Positions 1 through 8,810 of a stretch of 64,000 bases of DNA are shown here, piece by piece (position 1 is the stretch's first letter; each line of letters begins with the position of its first letter). Location: NCBI RefSeq assembly GCF_937425535.1, contig NZ_OW485606.1, positions 1-64,000 of the forward strand. The letters are read 5' to 3'. A program made the translations under genes and the position numbers. Origin of the DNA: Rhodovastum atsumiense (GTDB taxonomy: Bacteria; Pseudomonadota; Alphaproteobacteria; Acetobacterales; Acetobacteraceae). The notes below the pieces were generated by a model, which worked only from the letters and a program-made list of their open reading frames with translations, was not told where the DNA came from and did not search any database.

Positions 1-41
1 GTCATACGAGTTTGTGCTAGAGTTGTAAGGGAATATCCCCC

Positions 42-2069
42 ATGGCAACCATGCCCGCGGGATACTATTCCCGCTTCGATGCCTCGAAGAACTACGAGCG
101 ACACCTGGGCAGGGCCGGGAAGGTCTTGCAGAGCGCCGAGTTCAACGAGATTCAGCAAAGCATTCAGGACCGCCTGAAGCGCATCGCCGACGTTCTTTTC
201 AAGGACGGAGCGATTATTCGCGACTGCGGGATTCTGGTGGATGTGAACACCGGGGCCTGCCAGCTTGAAGGCGGCGCGGTCTACGTGCGGGGCGCGGTGC
301 GCGGCGTGGCGCCTCGCACCCTGACCATCCCCGTCATCGGGACCGTGCAAGTCGGCATCGCCCTCAACGACGTGGTCGTGACCGAGCTTGAAGACCCGAC
401 GCTCCGCGACCCTGCCGTTGGCGTGCGCAACAACAACGAGCCGGGCGCGGCCCGCCTCCGGGTGGACACGAGCTGGGCGCGGGCCGGCGACGGCACGCCG
501 GGCGAGTTCTACCCGGTGTATACGATTGTAGATGGCATTCCGCAATCGCAACAGCCGCCGCCGCAAATCGACGCGGTCGCGCTCGCCATCGCCTCGTACG
601 ATCGGCAGTCCGCCGGCGGCATGTATGTCTCCTCCGGCCTCCGGGTGACGCAGCTCGCCGATGCGGACACGGGGGAGCAGGTCTATTCCATGGCGGAGGG
701 CGTGGCCCGCGTGGACGGCCGCGAGGTCACGATCCCGCACGCGCGGCGCGTGGTCTATGCGGCGGTGCCGGACCTGAAAACCGTCATCTCCGAACCCCAC
801 GTCGCCACCGGCGGCAGCGAACGGGTGACGCTGAACCATGGTCCCGTCGCCGCGGTGGATCAGGTGCTCATCGTCGCGCAGCGGGTGCTGACAAATTTCC
901 AGCACGGCGCATTCACCGGCGCGCAGGACACGCTGCCGGACAGCCCGGTTCTGAGCATTGTCGCGGTCAACCAGGGCGGAACGTGGCAGGCTGGCAGCAG
1001 CACGTTCAGCGGCGGCACGACATTCGTGGCCGGAACAGACTATAAATTGACATCGGACAAGGTCGATTGGTCCCTGTCCGGCACCGAGCCCGCCCCGGGC
1101 AGCTCCTACACGGTGGTTTACCGCTACGTGGCTCCGGTCACGCCAACCGGTGTGGACGCTGCTGGCTTCACTGTGGCTGGTGCTGTCCCCGGCAGCGTCA
1201 CGCAGATCACTTATCGCTGGAAGCGCCCCCGCATCGACCGCCTCTGCCTCGATGGCGTCGGCATGGTGCAGTGGGTGCAGGGCATCCCGAACGATAGCTC
1301 GCCGGTGGCGCCCATGGTGCCGCCTGGGCTGCTCTCGGTCGCCACCGTGACGCAGACGTGGACAACCGACCGATCGGTGTCCAACGACGGCACCCACATG
1401 CTCCCCATGTCGCAGCTCGAAGCGATGCAGCGGCAGATTGACCAGCTCGGGGTGCTGGTCGGGGAACAGGCCCTCAAGACGGAAATCGCCATCAGCGAGC
1501 CGACGAACAAGCGGGGCCTGTTCGTTGATCCCCTCCTCGATGACACCAAGCGGGATCAGGGCATCGCGCAGACGGGCGCGGTATTCGACGGCATCCTGAC
1601 GCTGCCGCTCGTGGATGTGCATGTCGCGACCGTCTCCCTGGCGGGCACGGCAACCCTGCCGATGAACAATGCCGCGACTGCGCCGGTGATCGCGCAGACG
1701 CTTCGCACAAGCTGCATGAAGGTGAACCCCTACGACGCCTTCGAGCCGATCCCCGCCTCGGCCGTGCTCGAACCGGCGACCGACTTCTGGACGGAATCGC
1801 GCACCGTCTGGACGAGCATGGTGACGCGCATCTTCCAGCAGACGCGCCGGCAGGAATGGGGGCCATCGTGGGGGCTGCTGACCCGGTTCACGGGCACCAC
1901 CACGCAGGTTGTTGTGGACTGGCAGACCGAAGTCACGCGCCAGTGGCAAGAGGACGCGCAATTCCTGCGGCCCATCAACATCAAGTTCACGCTCTCGGGG
2001 TTCGGCCCGGGTGAGTTCTTGGATGTGGTGCAGTTCGACGGCCGCCCCATGACCTTCACCGCCGCCTAA
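42..2069 (+). CDS. Phage virion protein, DUF4815-like
   Basis: A 675-residue protein. Near residue 10 it carries the pattern SRFDASKNYERHL-GRAG that I associate with DUF4815 phage structural proteins, and the first ~170 residues look like that domain. The rest is rich in T, V and G with no catalytic motif, as expected of a tail or baseplate component. The ATG follows a TAAGGG stretch about 11 nt upstream. A second structural-looking gene starts 14 nt after the stop, so this is probably the distal end of a virion operon that begins left of the window. Exact place in the particle is unknown. Confidence 0.7.
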   Translation: MATMPAGYYSRFDASKNYERHLGRAGKVLQSAEFNEIQQSIQDRLKRIADVLFKDGAIIRDCGILVDVNTGACQLEGGAVYVRGAVRGVAPRTLTIPVIGTVQVGIALNDVVVTELEDPTLRDPAVGVRNNNEPGAARLRVDTSWARAGDGTPGEFYPVYTIVDGIPQSQQPPPQIDAVALAIASYDRQSAGGMYVSSGLRVTQLADADTGEQVYSMAEGVARVDGREVTIPHARRVVYAAVPDLKTVISEPHVATGGSERVTLNHGPVAAVDQVLIVAQRVLTNFQHGAFTGAQDTLPDSPVLSIVAVNQGGTWQAGSSTFSGGTTFVAGTDYKLTSDKVDWSLSGTEPAPGSSYTVVYRYVAPVTPTGVDAAGFTVAGAVPGSVTQITYRWKRPRIDRLCLDGVGMVQWVQGIPNDSSPVAPMVPPGLLSVATVTQTWTTDRSVSNDGTHMLPMSQLEAMQRQIDQLGVLVGEQALKTEIAISEPTNKRGLFVDPLLDDTKRDQGIAQTGAVFDGILTLPLVDVHVATVSLAGTATLPMNNAATAPVIAQTLRTSCMKVNPYDAFEPIPASAVLEPATDFWTESRTVWTSMVTRIFQQTRRQEWGPSWGLLTRFTGTTTQVVVDWQTEVTRQWQEDAQFLRPINIKFTLSGFGPGEFLDVVQFDGRPMTFTAA

Positions 2070-2083
2070 CCGGAGCCTGACCG

Positions 2084-3304
2084 ATGGCAATCCAAGCGAA
2101 TGCACAGGGCCGGGTGGTCGGCCAGTTCACCATCCCGGTCGATGTCCCGGTCGGATCGAAGCTGGTGAAGTTCCAGGGGCGCGGGGGCTCCAAAGCGAGC
2201 GCGACATTCGTCGGCCGCGGGAAAATCTCCGTCACGGAGCTGCGGGCGGTGCAGAACATCCGCACCACCACGACGGAATTTTTCGAGCGGTATGATCCCC
2301 AGGCGGAGACATTCACGCTCAACTCGCCGGCCTTGATCTCCGGCTGCGATGTCTGGTTCTGCGCCAAGGGCACGACAGGCCGCACCTTCGCCGAGATCCG
2401 GACCTGTGAGAACGGCTGGCCCACGTCCGAAGTCGTGGCAAATGCCGTGGTGCAGACGAGCACGCTGCTGACGGATCAGTGGTATCGCTTCTCCTGGCCT
2501 CCGGTGCGGCTGGAAGCCGGACGCGAATACGCCCTGGTGATCGGCTGCGACGATGCCACCACGGCCATCTCCGTGGCCGAGCTTGGCAAATTCGACGTGG
2601 CGGCGCAGCAGTGGGTGACAAGCCAGCCATATCAGATCGGCGTTCGCCTCTCCTCGTCCAACGGCTCGACATGGACGGCGCACCAAGACTCCGATCTGGC
2701 CTTCCGGCTGCTGCGCACCCCGACCGCGTCGAACAACACCCGCATCAACCTGCCGGATGTCACCATCACGCAGGCCGACGAGCTGATGGTGCTGGCTGCG
2801 ATCGAGCGTCCCACGGCGCTGTGCGATTGCGTGTTCGAGCTGACGCTGCCTGACGCTTCGGTGGTCACGGTGGGCGAGGGCGAAATCGTCCTCCTGCCGT
2901 CGCAGATGACCGGCACGGTGAAGTGGGCGGCGGTCTTGTCCGGCGAGCCGGACGCGACGCCCAGGCTGCACAAGGACATCCAGCTCGTCAGCGCGCGCAG
3001 GTCCAACACCGGCGACTACGTCTCCCGCGCCATGGTGGCGGGCTCCGGATCGCGCATCGTCGTCACCTTTGAAGCCCTACTACCGGGCACCTCCAATCTG
3101 ACGATCGAGATCGGCGAAGATGGCGATGGCCCGTGGACGACAGTGCCGTTCATCTCCGCCACGCCGATAGGGGACGGCTGGATGGACCGCACCCACCGCA
3201 TCACCGGCTATAATCCGGCGACCGCGGTGGTGCGCCTGACCGTCAACGGCGACGCGCGGCAGAGGCCGGAGGTTCGAAAGCTCAAGGCGGTGGTCGCGAC
3301 CTGA
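2084..3304 (+). CDS. Putative phage structural protein
   Basis: A 406-residue protein directly downstream of the DUF4815-like gene and presumably co-transcribed. It has alternating hydrophobic and threonine/serine-rich stretches typical of beta-sandwich tail or fibre proteins, and no signal peptide, membrane segment or enzyme motif. Residues ~100-170 (a WYRFSWPPVRLEAGREYALV-like segment) resemble a carbohydrate-binding jelly roll in composition, which is only an impression. Role in the virion is inferred from position. Confidence 0.55.
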   Translation: MAIQANAQGRVVGQFTIPVDVPVGSKLVKFQGRGGSKASATFVGRGKISVTELRAVQNIRTTTTEFFERYDPQAETFTLNSPALISGCDVWFCAKGTTGRTFAEIRTCENGWPTSEVVANAVVQTSTLLTDQWYRFSWPPVRLEAGREYALVIGCDDATTAISVAELGKFDVAAQQWVTSQPYQIGVRLSSSNGSTWTAHQDSDLAFRLLRTPTASNNTRINLPDVTITQADELMVLAAIERPTALCDCVFELTLPDASVVTVGEGEIVLLPSQMTGTVKWAAVLSGEPDATPRLHKDIQLVSARRSNTGDYVSRAMVAGSGSRIVVTFEALLPGTSNLTIEIGEDGDGPWTTVPFISATPIGDGWMDRTHRITGYNPATAVVRLTVNGDARQRPEVRKLKAVVAT

Positions 3305-3361
3305 TGCCCGTCCTCTCGGCAACGCCCGCGCGTCGGTGGCTCACTGCGGGGGCGCGCCGGG

Positions 3362-3733
3362 ATGGCCGATAGCAGTTTCTTCGGCCTGGGCGGCTTCACG
3401 ACAGAGGCCATAGCGGGAGGGCTGGGCGTGGGGCTGACGCAGCTCGCCAACTGGCTGCTGCAACGCCGCGCCCAGCGCGCGGCGGAAGCCCAGGCCGCAG
3501 TGGCGGCGCGGCAAGTCGATCGCGACGCCGGGTTCCGCGAGCTGCTGGAAGTGGTGAAAACCATCCGCGGCGAGCTGGAAGAAATGCGCGAGGAGGTGGA
3601 CCGGGAGCGGGACTCCAGGCGGTCTGCGGAAGAACAAGTGCGGACGCTGCGAGACGAGCTGCATGCATTGCGGAATCAAATTCATCTCCGCGGGCTCGGT
3701 CCAGTTCCTTCCATACCCGGTTTGATTTCCTGA
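3362..3733 (+). CDS. Small protein with hydrophobic N-terminus and coiled coil
   Basis: A 123-residue protein. Residues ~5-30 form a glycine-rich weakly hydrophobic segment (GGFTTEAIAGGLGVGLTQLA). Residues ~33-105 are a highly charged heptad-like helix (Q/R/E-rich), so a coiled coil is likely. Position at the end of the virion operon would suit a membrane-associated accessory or a fibre-tip protein. I do not recognise a family. Confidence 0.5.
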   Translation: MADSSFFGLGGFTTEAIAGGLGVGLTQLANWLLQRRAQRAAEAQAAVAARQVDRDAGFRELLEVVKTIRGELEEMREEVDRERDSRRSAEEQVRTLRDELHALRNQIHLRGLGPVPSIPGLIS

Positions 3734-3787
3734 TTGTTAGTCTTTGCAGTTGTAAATACACTGTGACTGAATTGTATCAGTTGCTTG

Positions 3788-3805
3788 CATCACGTTTTTG
3801 TGATG
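3788..3805 (+). terminator. Stem-loop after the virion operon
   Basis: CATCAC / GTGATG with a GTTTTT loop, in the AT-rich gap after the coiled-coil gene. The stem is only 6 bp and no U-tract follows, so termination is only possible. Confidence 0.3.
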
Positions 3806-3902
3806 TCGCGTTAAGTTATGCGCAGATAGATATTAGGAAATCTGGTCCGGAATAGGAAGGAGTGGCCTTCTCATCCGGACGGAAGTGGGAGCCTGTTCTG
3901 AG

Positions 3903-4262
3903 ATGCTGGTCGCCATTCTCCTTGAACTGCACAAAGACGCTCTTGCCCGAACCGAATCTCTCTGCGCGAAGGAATTGGCTGACCGGACCCCGACCGACGA
4001 GGAGGCAAATGCCGCCGCCTTTTCTGTCCTTGACAACATCGAGGAGAAAATCATCGACACCCGGGCGACCATGATTTCCTCGGTCGCGGCGAAGGTGTCT
4101 TTGGCTCTGAGCTACGCCCAGCAGAATGCCTCTCCTGCCGGGCTGGATCATGAATGGCGGCTTGTCGAGAGCGCCCGCGCTGACCTGCTCTCCATGATCT
4201 CTTCGCCCGTCCACGGGGGGATCCTCTTGGACGAAAGCGCGCTGGCCGCGGTGCTGGGCTGA
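3903..4262 (+). CDS. Hypothetical protein
   Basis: A 119-residue, mostly helical, Leu/Ala/Glu-rich soluble protein (start MLVAILLELHKD). An in-frame GTG at 3885 would add six residues; neither start has a strong ribosome binding site. It is isolated by an AT-rich 150-bp gap from the virion genes and faces the recT gene across a terminator. No family recognised. Confidence 0.5.
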   Translation: MLVAILLELHKDALARTESLCAKELADRTPTDEEANAAAFSVLDNIEEKIIDTRATMISSVAAKVSLALSYAQQNASPAGLDHEWRLVESARADLLSMISSPVHGGILLDESALAAVLG

Positions 4263-4312
4263 CAGAACAGAAAACCCGCCGTCACCGGGGGGGGCGGCGG
4301 GCTCCCAGGGAA

Positions 4313-4340
4313 GGGGGAGGGCGGCGGTCCTCCCCCTTTT
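4313..4340 (+). terminator. Intrinsic terminator between convergent genes
   Basis: GGGGGAGG, an 8-nt loop, CCTCCCCC, then TTTT: a textbook GC stem with a short U-tract. It sits between the plus-strand gene ending at 4262 and the minus-strand recT ending at 4347. A second GC hairpin (CCCGCCG ... CGGCGGG, about 4275-4301) lies just upstream and could serve the opposite strand. Confidence 0.65.
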
Positions 4341-4346
4341 CGCGCT

Positions 4347-5666
4347 TCAGTCGTCGTTGAGCGGCAGGGTTCCGGTGGTCGGGCGGTTGCTGTTTCGGCT
4401 CCGCCCGGAGCTGCGGGGCGACGGGTGGCGCGCCTCATGCTCCCTGGCGGCGCGCTCGACCTCCTGTGCCGCCGGATCGGCCATCATGGCGCGCAGCTCT
4501 GCGGCTTCCTCCGGCGTGGCCGGGCGCTCCTGACCGGTCTGCTGGTCGATCACAACGGGCCACTCCTCTCCGCCTCCTCCCTCGGCCTCGGCGCCCAGCA
4601 CCTCGCCCGTGACGGGGTCGTGCGGCGGCTCTCTCTTGGCATTGGCCGGGGGCTGGGTCTGGGCCTTGGCGGTGGCCTGGGCGTGGCCCTGGCCGTTGCC
4701 CGGCGCCTCCTGCCCACCCTGCGGCGTGGGCGCGCCGGTGGGCTGCTCTGGCGCGGCGGCGCTCTCCGCCTGCGGCTGCGGCTCCTCGACGGGCGCCGCC
4801 GGCGGCTCCGTGTCGGGGATCGCCCACTCGCCCTGCGCGTCGCGCTCCGCGTCGAGGATCTCGACCGCCTCGTCGGTGCTGGGCAGGCCCATCAGCAGCT
4901 CTGGCGAGTAGAGGCGGCAGAAGAAGGTCGCCGCGCGATAGCGGATCATCTGCTCGCGCATCGGGGTCTGCCATTTGCTGCCGGCGCGCTGATACCAGCC
5001 CTCGGCCAGCGCCATCTCGATCGAGACTTCCGGGGATTCCAGCAGCTCGCCGGTGGCTTTGTCGTGGGCGTAGGCGACGCACCGCAGGTCGGGCACGCGC
5101 GCCTTGCGCTTTTCCTCGTAGCGTTCACGCCGGCCGTTGGCCCCGTCGCGCCAGCCCGTGACGACGTATTCGACCTCGCGCTCCTCTCCGCGTGTCACTC
5201 GATACTTGATCGGGGTGAAGCGGCCGCAGCTATTCGCCGCCGCGACCATGAACTGCGCGGACCATGACGGCCGGCCTTCCACGATGTGCAAATTCTGCAT
5301 CACCATCAGCGGATCGGCATTGAGCCGCTGGGCCATGTTCAACGCAATCACGCAGTTCGGGATGGCCGCCGGATTCTCTACATACTCCTCATCCCGCCCG
5401 GTCTTTTTGCGGATCACGGCGCGGTATTGCTCCGGCACAAGGCCGGAATTGGCGAACATCTTGGCGATGCGCTGCGTCAACTCGAAGGCTGCGAGGTTGC
5501 CGAACCCGATGGTGATGTTGGGCATGGATGCTTCCGGGGCAGGGGCGGAGGCCGCGGCCGGCCGCCTGACAACCGCCTGGGCCGGGGAAACCTGCGGCAT
5601 CCCCATCGCGGGGTTGCGCGGCGGGGCCATGGTCGGGCGGGTGCCGTTGGTGATGGTCTGAGACAT
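4347..5666 (-). CDS. recT: RecT-family single-strand annealing protein
   Basis: A 439-residue protein. After a low-complexity N-terminus (~45 residues), residues ~50-290 match the RecT/Bet-type ssDNA annealing fold as I know it: PNCVIALNMAQRLNADPLMV, then VEGRPSWSAQFMVAAAN, then MREQMIRYRAATFFCRLYSPELLMG. The C-terminal ~150 residues are a P/Q/E-rich tail. The start has a good Shine-Dalgarno (GAGGAG before ATG). The RecE-like gene ends 25 nt upstream, giving the classic exonuclease-annealer pair for phage recombination and concatemer formation. Confidence 0.85.
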   Translation of the reverse strand: MSQTITNGTRPTMAPPRNPAMGMPQVSPAQAVVRRPAAASAPAPEASMPNITIGFGNLAAFELTQRIAKMFANSGLVPEQYRAVIRKKTGRDEEYVENPAAIPNCVIALNMAQRLNADPLMVMQNLHIVEGRPSWSAQFMVAAANSCGRFTPIKYRVTRGEEREVEYVVTGWRDGANGRRERYEEKRKARVPDLRCVAYAHDKATGELLESPEVSIEMALAEGWYQRAGSKWQTPMREQMIRYRAATFFCRLYSPELLMGLPSTDEAVEILDAERDAQGEWAIPDTEPPAAPVEEPQPQAESAAAPEQPTGAPTPQGGQEAPGNGQGHAQATAKAQTQPPANAKREPPHDPVTGEVLGAEAEGGGGEEWPVVIDQQTGQERPATPEEAAELRAMMADPAAQEVERAAREHEARHPSPRSSGRSRNSNRPTTGTLPLNDD

Positions 5667-5691
5667 GGTTTTCTCCTCGGGGGAAATGAGA

Positions 5692-6549
5692 TCAGGCGGC
5701 GATCAGGCGCACCGTCTCCGGCGCGGCCTCGGGGGAGGGCTCGATGTAGTTGGCAGGGGTGCGGAACCCGATCCGCAGCGTGCCCACGTCGTTGCCCAGG
5801 CCCGGGAAGTGGCCTGCGTCGAGGCAGCGCCGGTAATGCGCGCGGGCCTCGCAAACCTCGTCATAGGCGCGATCCACGTCGTCAGGGTGGATCACCCACG
5901 GCTTGACGAGGAACGGCGGCTTCTTCTCCACGGCGATGAAGAAGAAGGCTTCAGGCATCCAGCCGCACGAGGCTTCGATGCCTTCCTGATAGTAGGCTTG
6001 TTGCCAATCATATAGGTATTTAGTGCAACTTCTCGCAAATCCTTCCGCGCTGGCGTCCTCGGTCGATTTCAGGTCGCCGATCGCCCGCCAGTCCAGCCGG
6101 ATCGCGTCGGCCCGGCCCCGGCAAAGGATTCCTGTGGCCGGGTCAACCCAATAGAAGGATTGTTCAACGAGGAGGCTGGGGCCTGGGGCAAGGATTCGTC
6201 CGGCCTCGGGGTGCGCCATGATCGCGTCGCGGATGCGGCGCGCGTTGTCGTAATCCTGCTGCTTGACGACTTCCTTCCCATCCGCGTCCGCCTTCGCCTT
6301 CACCGCCTTGAAGGCGTTGGAATTGCGGTTGTCGTCATTGATGACGAACCGCTTGGCGAAGCTGTCCGGCTCAAGGGCCACGCAATGGATCAGCGTTCCC
6401 AGCTTCTGGTCCCGCGTCTCCTCGTCCTGCTCGACCGTCGAGAGGAGCGCCGCTTTTCTGTGTCTCTTCAGGCGGCTGACCGAAAGCCCCTCAGAGGCGT
6501 GGTACTCTGCTTCTGGATATCCGCTGTAGCACCCCGGCTGCATAGCCAT
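5692..6549 (-). CDS. RecE-like / PD-(D/E)XK exonuclease (DUF3799-type)
   Basis: A 285-residue protein resembling the exodeoxyribonuclease VIII nuclease domain. It has YHASEGLSVSRLK near the N-terminus, LGTLIHCVALEP around residue 50, a GRADAIRLD segment followed by IGDLKSTEDAS (the acid...D...x-K core of PD-(D/E)XK nucleases), and a later YDWQQAYYQEGI motif. It would resect dsDNA to feed the RecT encoded next. Start chosen at the first ATG, with an AGGAGGA about 11 nt upstream; a second in-frame ATG lies two codons in. Confidence 0.8.
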   Translation of the reverse strand: MAMQPGCYSGYPEAEYHASEGLSVSRLKRHRKAALLSTVEQDEETRDQKLGTLIHCVALEPDSFAKRFVINDDNRNSNAFKAVKAKADADGKEVVKQQDYDNARRIRDAIMAHPEAGRILAPGPSLLVEQSFYWVDPATGILCRGRADAIRLDWRAIGDLKSTEDASAEGFARSCTKYLYDWQQAYYQEGIEASCGWMPEAFFFIAVEKKPPFLVKPWVIHPDDVDRAYDEVCEARAHYRRCLDAGHFPGLGNDVGTLRIGFRTPANYIEPSPEAAPETVRLIAA

Positions 6550-6587
6550 GGCCTAGCTGTCCTCCTGCCCGTCTGCTGCGGGAGAAC

Positions 6588-6713
6588 AATAGGACGGAAT
6601 AGGATGGCTGGATAGGGTATTTTACCATCGGTCAATCACTGGGGAGAGAGCGCCTATATCCTACAGGCTGGGATGGCGATCTCCTTCCCCAGCGTAGCGT
6701 TAAAAACCTATCC
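6588..6713. promoter_or_regulatory. Cluster of operator half-sites upstream of the recE-like gene
   Basis: The gap between the repressor and the recE-like gene holds several copies of the GGATAGG-type half-site seen in the full palindromes elsewhere: AATAGGAC near 6588, AATAGGATGG near 6599, GGATAGGGT at 6610-6618, and AACCTATCC at 6705-6713. None pairs at the 8-bp spacing of the full operators. An AT-rich stretch (CTGTATATAATAATATTCC) follows. I infer repressor control of the recombination genes. Confidence 0.45.
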
Positions 6714-6743
6714 TCTGTATATAATAATATTCCGATATCAAAA

Positions 6744-7724
6744 TTATGCGAACTCAGCGGCTGCGATCTTTAGAAGCTGAACTGACCCACGCTCGAAGAC
6801 CCTCTTGTCGTCTCCTGTAGCTCTATCTCCCTGAGTGACTGTCGCTTCTTTATTATTTAGGTCCACCATCTCTCCAACCGCGGCGACACGCTTTCCTTCG
6901 AGGACGACGACTAGGTCGCCAACGCGAGGAGGCTGCCCGGCCCTCACAAGGACAACGTCGGCTCTTAGGCGCCCTCGGGGTTGAGTGATCCACAAGGCGA
7001 AGCTCGCGCCTCCCAAAGCGATCCCTGCTGGACGCACGGGCCAACCTCCCGGCGGAGGAACGATCTCGTCTGCATCGGTAAACTGTGGAACGTCACCAAG
7101 GAGCGACCCGCCCATAGGTGCCATTTCGTAGGTCACTTCAGAGGGGAGTGCGTGCATGGGCGGCAAAGAGGACTGCGGCGCTTGAGCGTCTTGAGGGCCT
7201 CCCTGAGCGTCTTGAGAGACTTTAGACGGCTCTTGAGCGGCTTGAGAGGCTTTCCCATTTTCCATCAATGTGTTCGTGATGGTGGAGGCCATGTGCGACT
7301 TGCCGCTTCCATAGCTTGCAGAGACGACATTACCGTTTTCCTTGCCAGCGTTCGCACTTCTTAGAATGGCCGCTGCTTTTTCAGCCTCTGCTTTTAGGGC
7401 CTCTTCGCGCATCAGAGTCCCTAGACGCTCGGCCTCTTCTCTAGACAAAGGTGTATTTGGAACAGGATGCTCCCAAGTTACTCCGTCTTCTGGAATAATT
7501 AGGTTCTCAGGTTCCACGCCGAGTAGCCGAGCCATTGCTTCCCTATTTGCCCTATCAAGGAATCTCGGGCTTCCTTTCCAAACGAGCTGCTGCGCATAGC
7601 TATCGTTACGGCGCAGTGCTCTTGAAAGTTCTCCCAAGTTGCTGCCGATTTCTTTTACTCTCCGCAAAATAAAGGTTCGAACCGGGCAGGGTGGCGTCCC
7701 CTTTTTGCGCGGTTTACTTACCAT
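6744..7724 (-). CDS. CI/LexA-like phage repressor, probably non-cleaving
   Basis: A 326-residue protein. Residues ~12-70 look like a helix-turn-helix domain (LGELSRALRRNDSYAQQLV, then a loop and a helix ending in VEPENL). A Q/A/S-rich linker runs from ~120-200. Residues ~235-326 resemble an S24 peptidase-type dimerisation domain (RADVVLVRAGQPPRVGDLVV). The Ser of the usual GDSM motif and the Lys of the dyad are not visible, so self-cleavage looks unlikely. It is divergent from the Cro-like gene with a palindromic operator between them, the normal immunity arrangement. Confidence 0.7.
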   Translation of the reverse strand: MVSKPRKKGTPPCPVRTFILRRVKEIGSNLGELSRALRRNDSYAQQLVWKGSPRFLDRANREAMARLLGVEPENLIIPEDGVTWEHPVPNTPLSREEAERLGTLMREEALKAEAEKAAAILRSANAGKENGNVVSASYGSGKSHMASTITNTLMENGKASQAAQEPSKVSQDAQGGPQDAQAPQSSLPPMHALPSEVTYEMAPMGGSLLGDVPQFTDADEIVPPPGGWPVRPAGIALGGASFALWITQPRGRLRADVVLVRAGQPPRVGDLVVVLEGKRVAAVGEMVDLNNKEATVTQGDRATGDDKRVFERGSVQLLKIAAAEFA

Positions 7725-7918
7725 CGGAATAGGGTCCTCTCCATGGGCATAGGGCGTTTATAAGCATAGGAAGGCGAACGGAAAAGCAAGGCTGTTCGGG
7801 TTGGCCCGTGTCAACATTCGGGGGCTCGTTTCGGTTTTCGCTCACGCTGTCGCTATCGCGACACGCCGATAGGTGATGGCGGCCCGCTATCGGACGCATG
7901 GATGGGATTGCGTTGAGC

Positions 7919-7944
7919 GGATAGGATAACGTATGATCCTATCC
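7919..7944. promoter_or_regulatory. Palindromic operator at the immunity region
   Basis: Perfect inverted repeat GGATAGGAT - 8 bp - ATCCTATCC. Its right arm ends immediately before the ATG of the Cro-like gene at 7945. The same architecture (half-sites 8 bp apart) recurs at 19146-19175, so this is very probably the binding site of the repressor or the Cro-like protein. Confidence 0.75.
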
Positions 7945-8325
7945 ATGGACGCTTTGATCGAAACAGTCGAGGGCTTCCTGGCCCGAAACCCGGAGATGAC
8001 GCCCACCCGGCTCGGCCGAGAGGCTGTGCGCGACCCGTCGTTTGTGTTCGCGCTGCGCGGCCAGGGACGAAACAGGCGGCGCCCGCGCATTGTCAAGCCA
8101 GAGACGGCGGCTCTTGTGCGCGCCTTCATGGAGTCCTGGGAACTGAAAAAGGCCCAGGGCGAGAATGTCGAACAGCTCTGCGCCTTGGAGTCCGAGGCCA
8201 GAGTTGCGGCCATGGCCGCGCAACGTGCGGCGACCGCCGCCGAAGCTGCGTTTCGTGCGGCCGATGCCGCTCGACGCGCGGCGGAAGCTGCGGCCCAGCG
8301 CGCGCAAGGACTCCGCGCGCTATGA
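7945..8325 (+). CDS. Cro-like regulator with Ala-rich tail
   Basis: A 126-residue protein. Residues ~1-55 (LIETVEGFLARNPEMTPTRL, GREAVRDPSFVFALRGQG, then ETAALVRAFM) resemble small alphaproteobacterial helix-turn-helix proteins. The C-terminal ~60 residues are an Ala/Arg/Glu helix (AAEAAFRAADAARRAAEAA). I chose the ATG abutting the operator over an ATG at 7933 that would lie inside the spacer. No Shine-Dalgarno is possible at this start, so the message may be leaderless. First gene of the rightward early operon. Confidence 0.6.
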   Translation: MDALIETVEGFLARNPEMTPTRLGREAVRDPSFVFALRGQGRNRRRPRIVKPETAALVRAFMESWELKKAQGENVEQLCALESEARVAAMAAQRAATAAEAAFRAADAARRAAEAAAQRAQGLRAL

Positions 8326-8810
8326 AAATCCCTCCCCGCAAGCCCGGCATCGAACAGGACACGGCCACCGTCACCACCACGGCGGACGGTCGGACCATGA
8401 TCCGGATCGAGCTGGCCGGCTACGTCACGCCCAGCCTCAATGTGGCGATGCGCAGGCATTGGGCCACACGGGGGGAGAAGAAGTGTTCGCTCGCCGGGCG
8501 CATCGCTCTGCAACTGATAGGAAAGCGACCGGCCAAACCTTTCGCCCGCGCTCGCCTGACCATCGAACGGTACTCCACCGGCTCTCCCGACGAGGAAAAC
8601 CTGTGGGGCGGCACCAAAGACCTCGTTGACTGCCTTCTTGAGCCCGGCGTTCCATATTTCGCCAACGGAAAACCGATCGTCCGACACCCCAACGGCCTGG
8701 GCATCATCGCAGACGATGCGCCCCAGGTTTTGCAGAGGAAGCTCGTCCCCGTCCGCGTGAGGCGCGGCGGAGATCAAAAAACAGTCCTTCTGATCGAGGA
8801 GCTGGCGTGA
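8322..8810 (+). CDS. RusA-family Holliday junction resolvase
   Basis: A 162-residue protein with the RusA core: PSLNVAMRRHWATR early, then SPDEENLWGGTKDLVDCLL-EP and GLGIIADDAPQ. This matches the D-x-x-N-x-x-x-x-x-K...D and G-x-I-x-DD acidic pattern of RusA-like endodeoxyribonucleases. The start overlaps the Cro-like gene by 4 nt (ATGA). Likely resolves branched DNA during phage replication and recombination, working with the RecE/RecT pair. Confidence 0.75.
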   Translation: MKIPPRKPGIEQDTATVTTTADGRTMIRIELAGYVTPSLNVAMRRHWATRGEKKCSLAGRIALQLIGKRPAKPFARARLTIERYSTGSPDEENLWGGTKDLVDCLLEPGVPYFANGKPIVRHPNGLGIIADDAPQVLQRKLVPVRVRRGGDQKTVLLIEELA

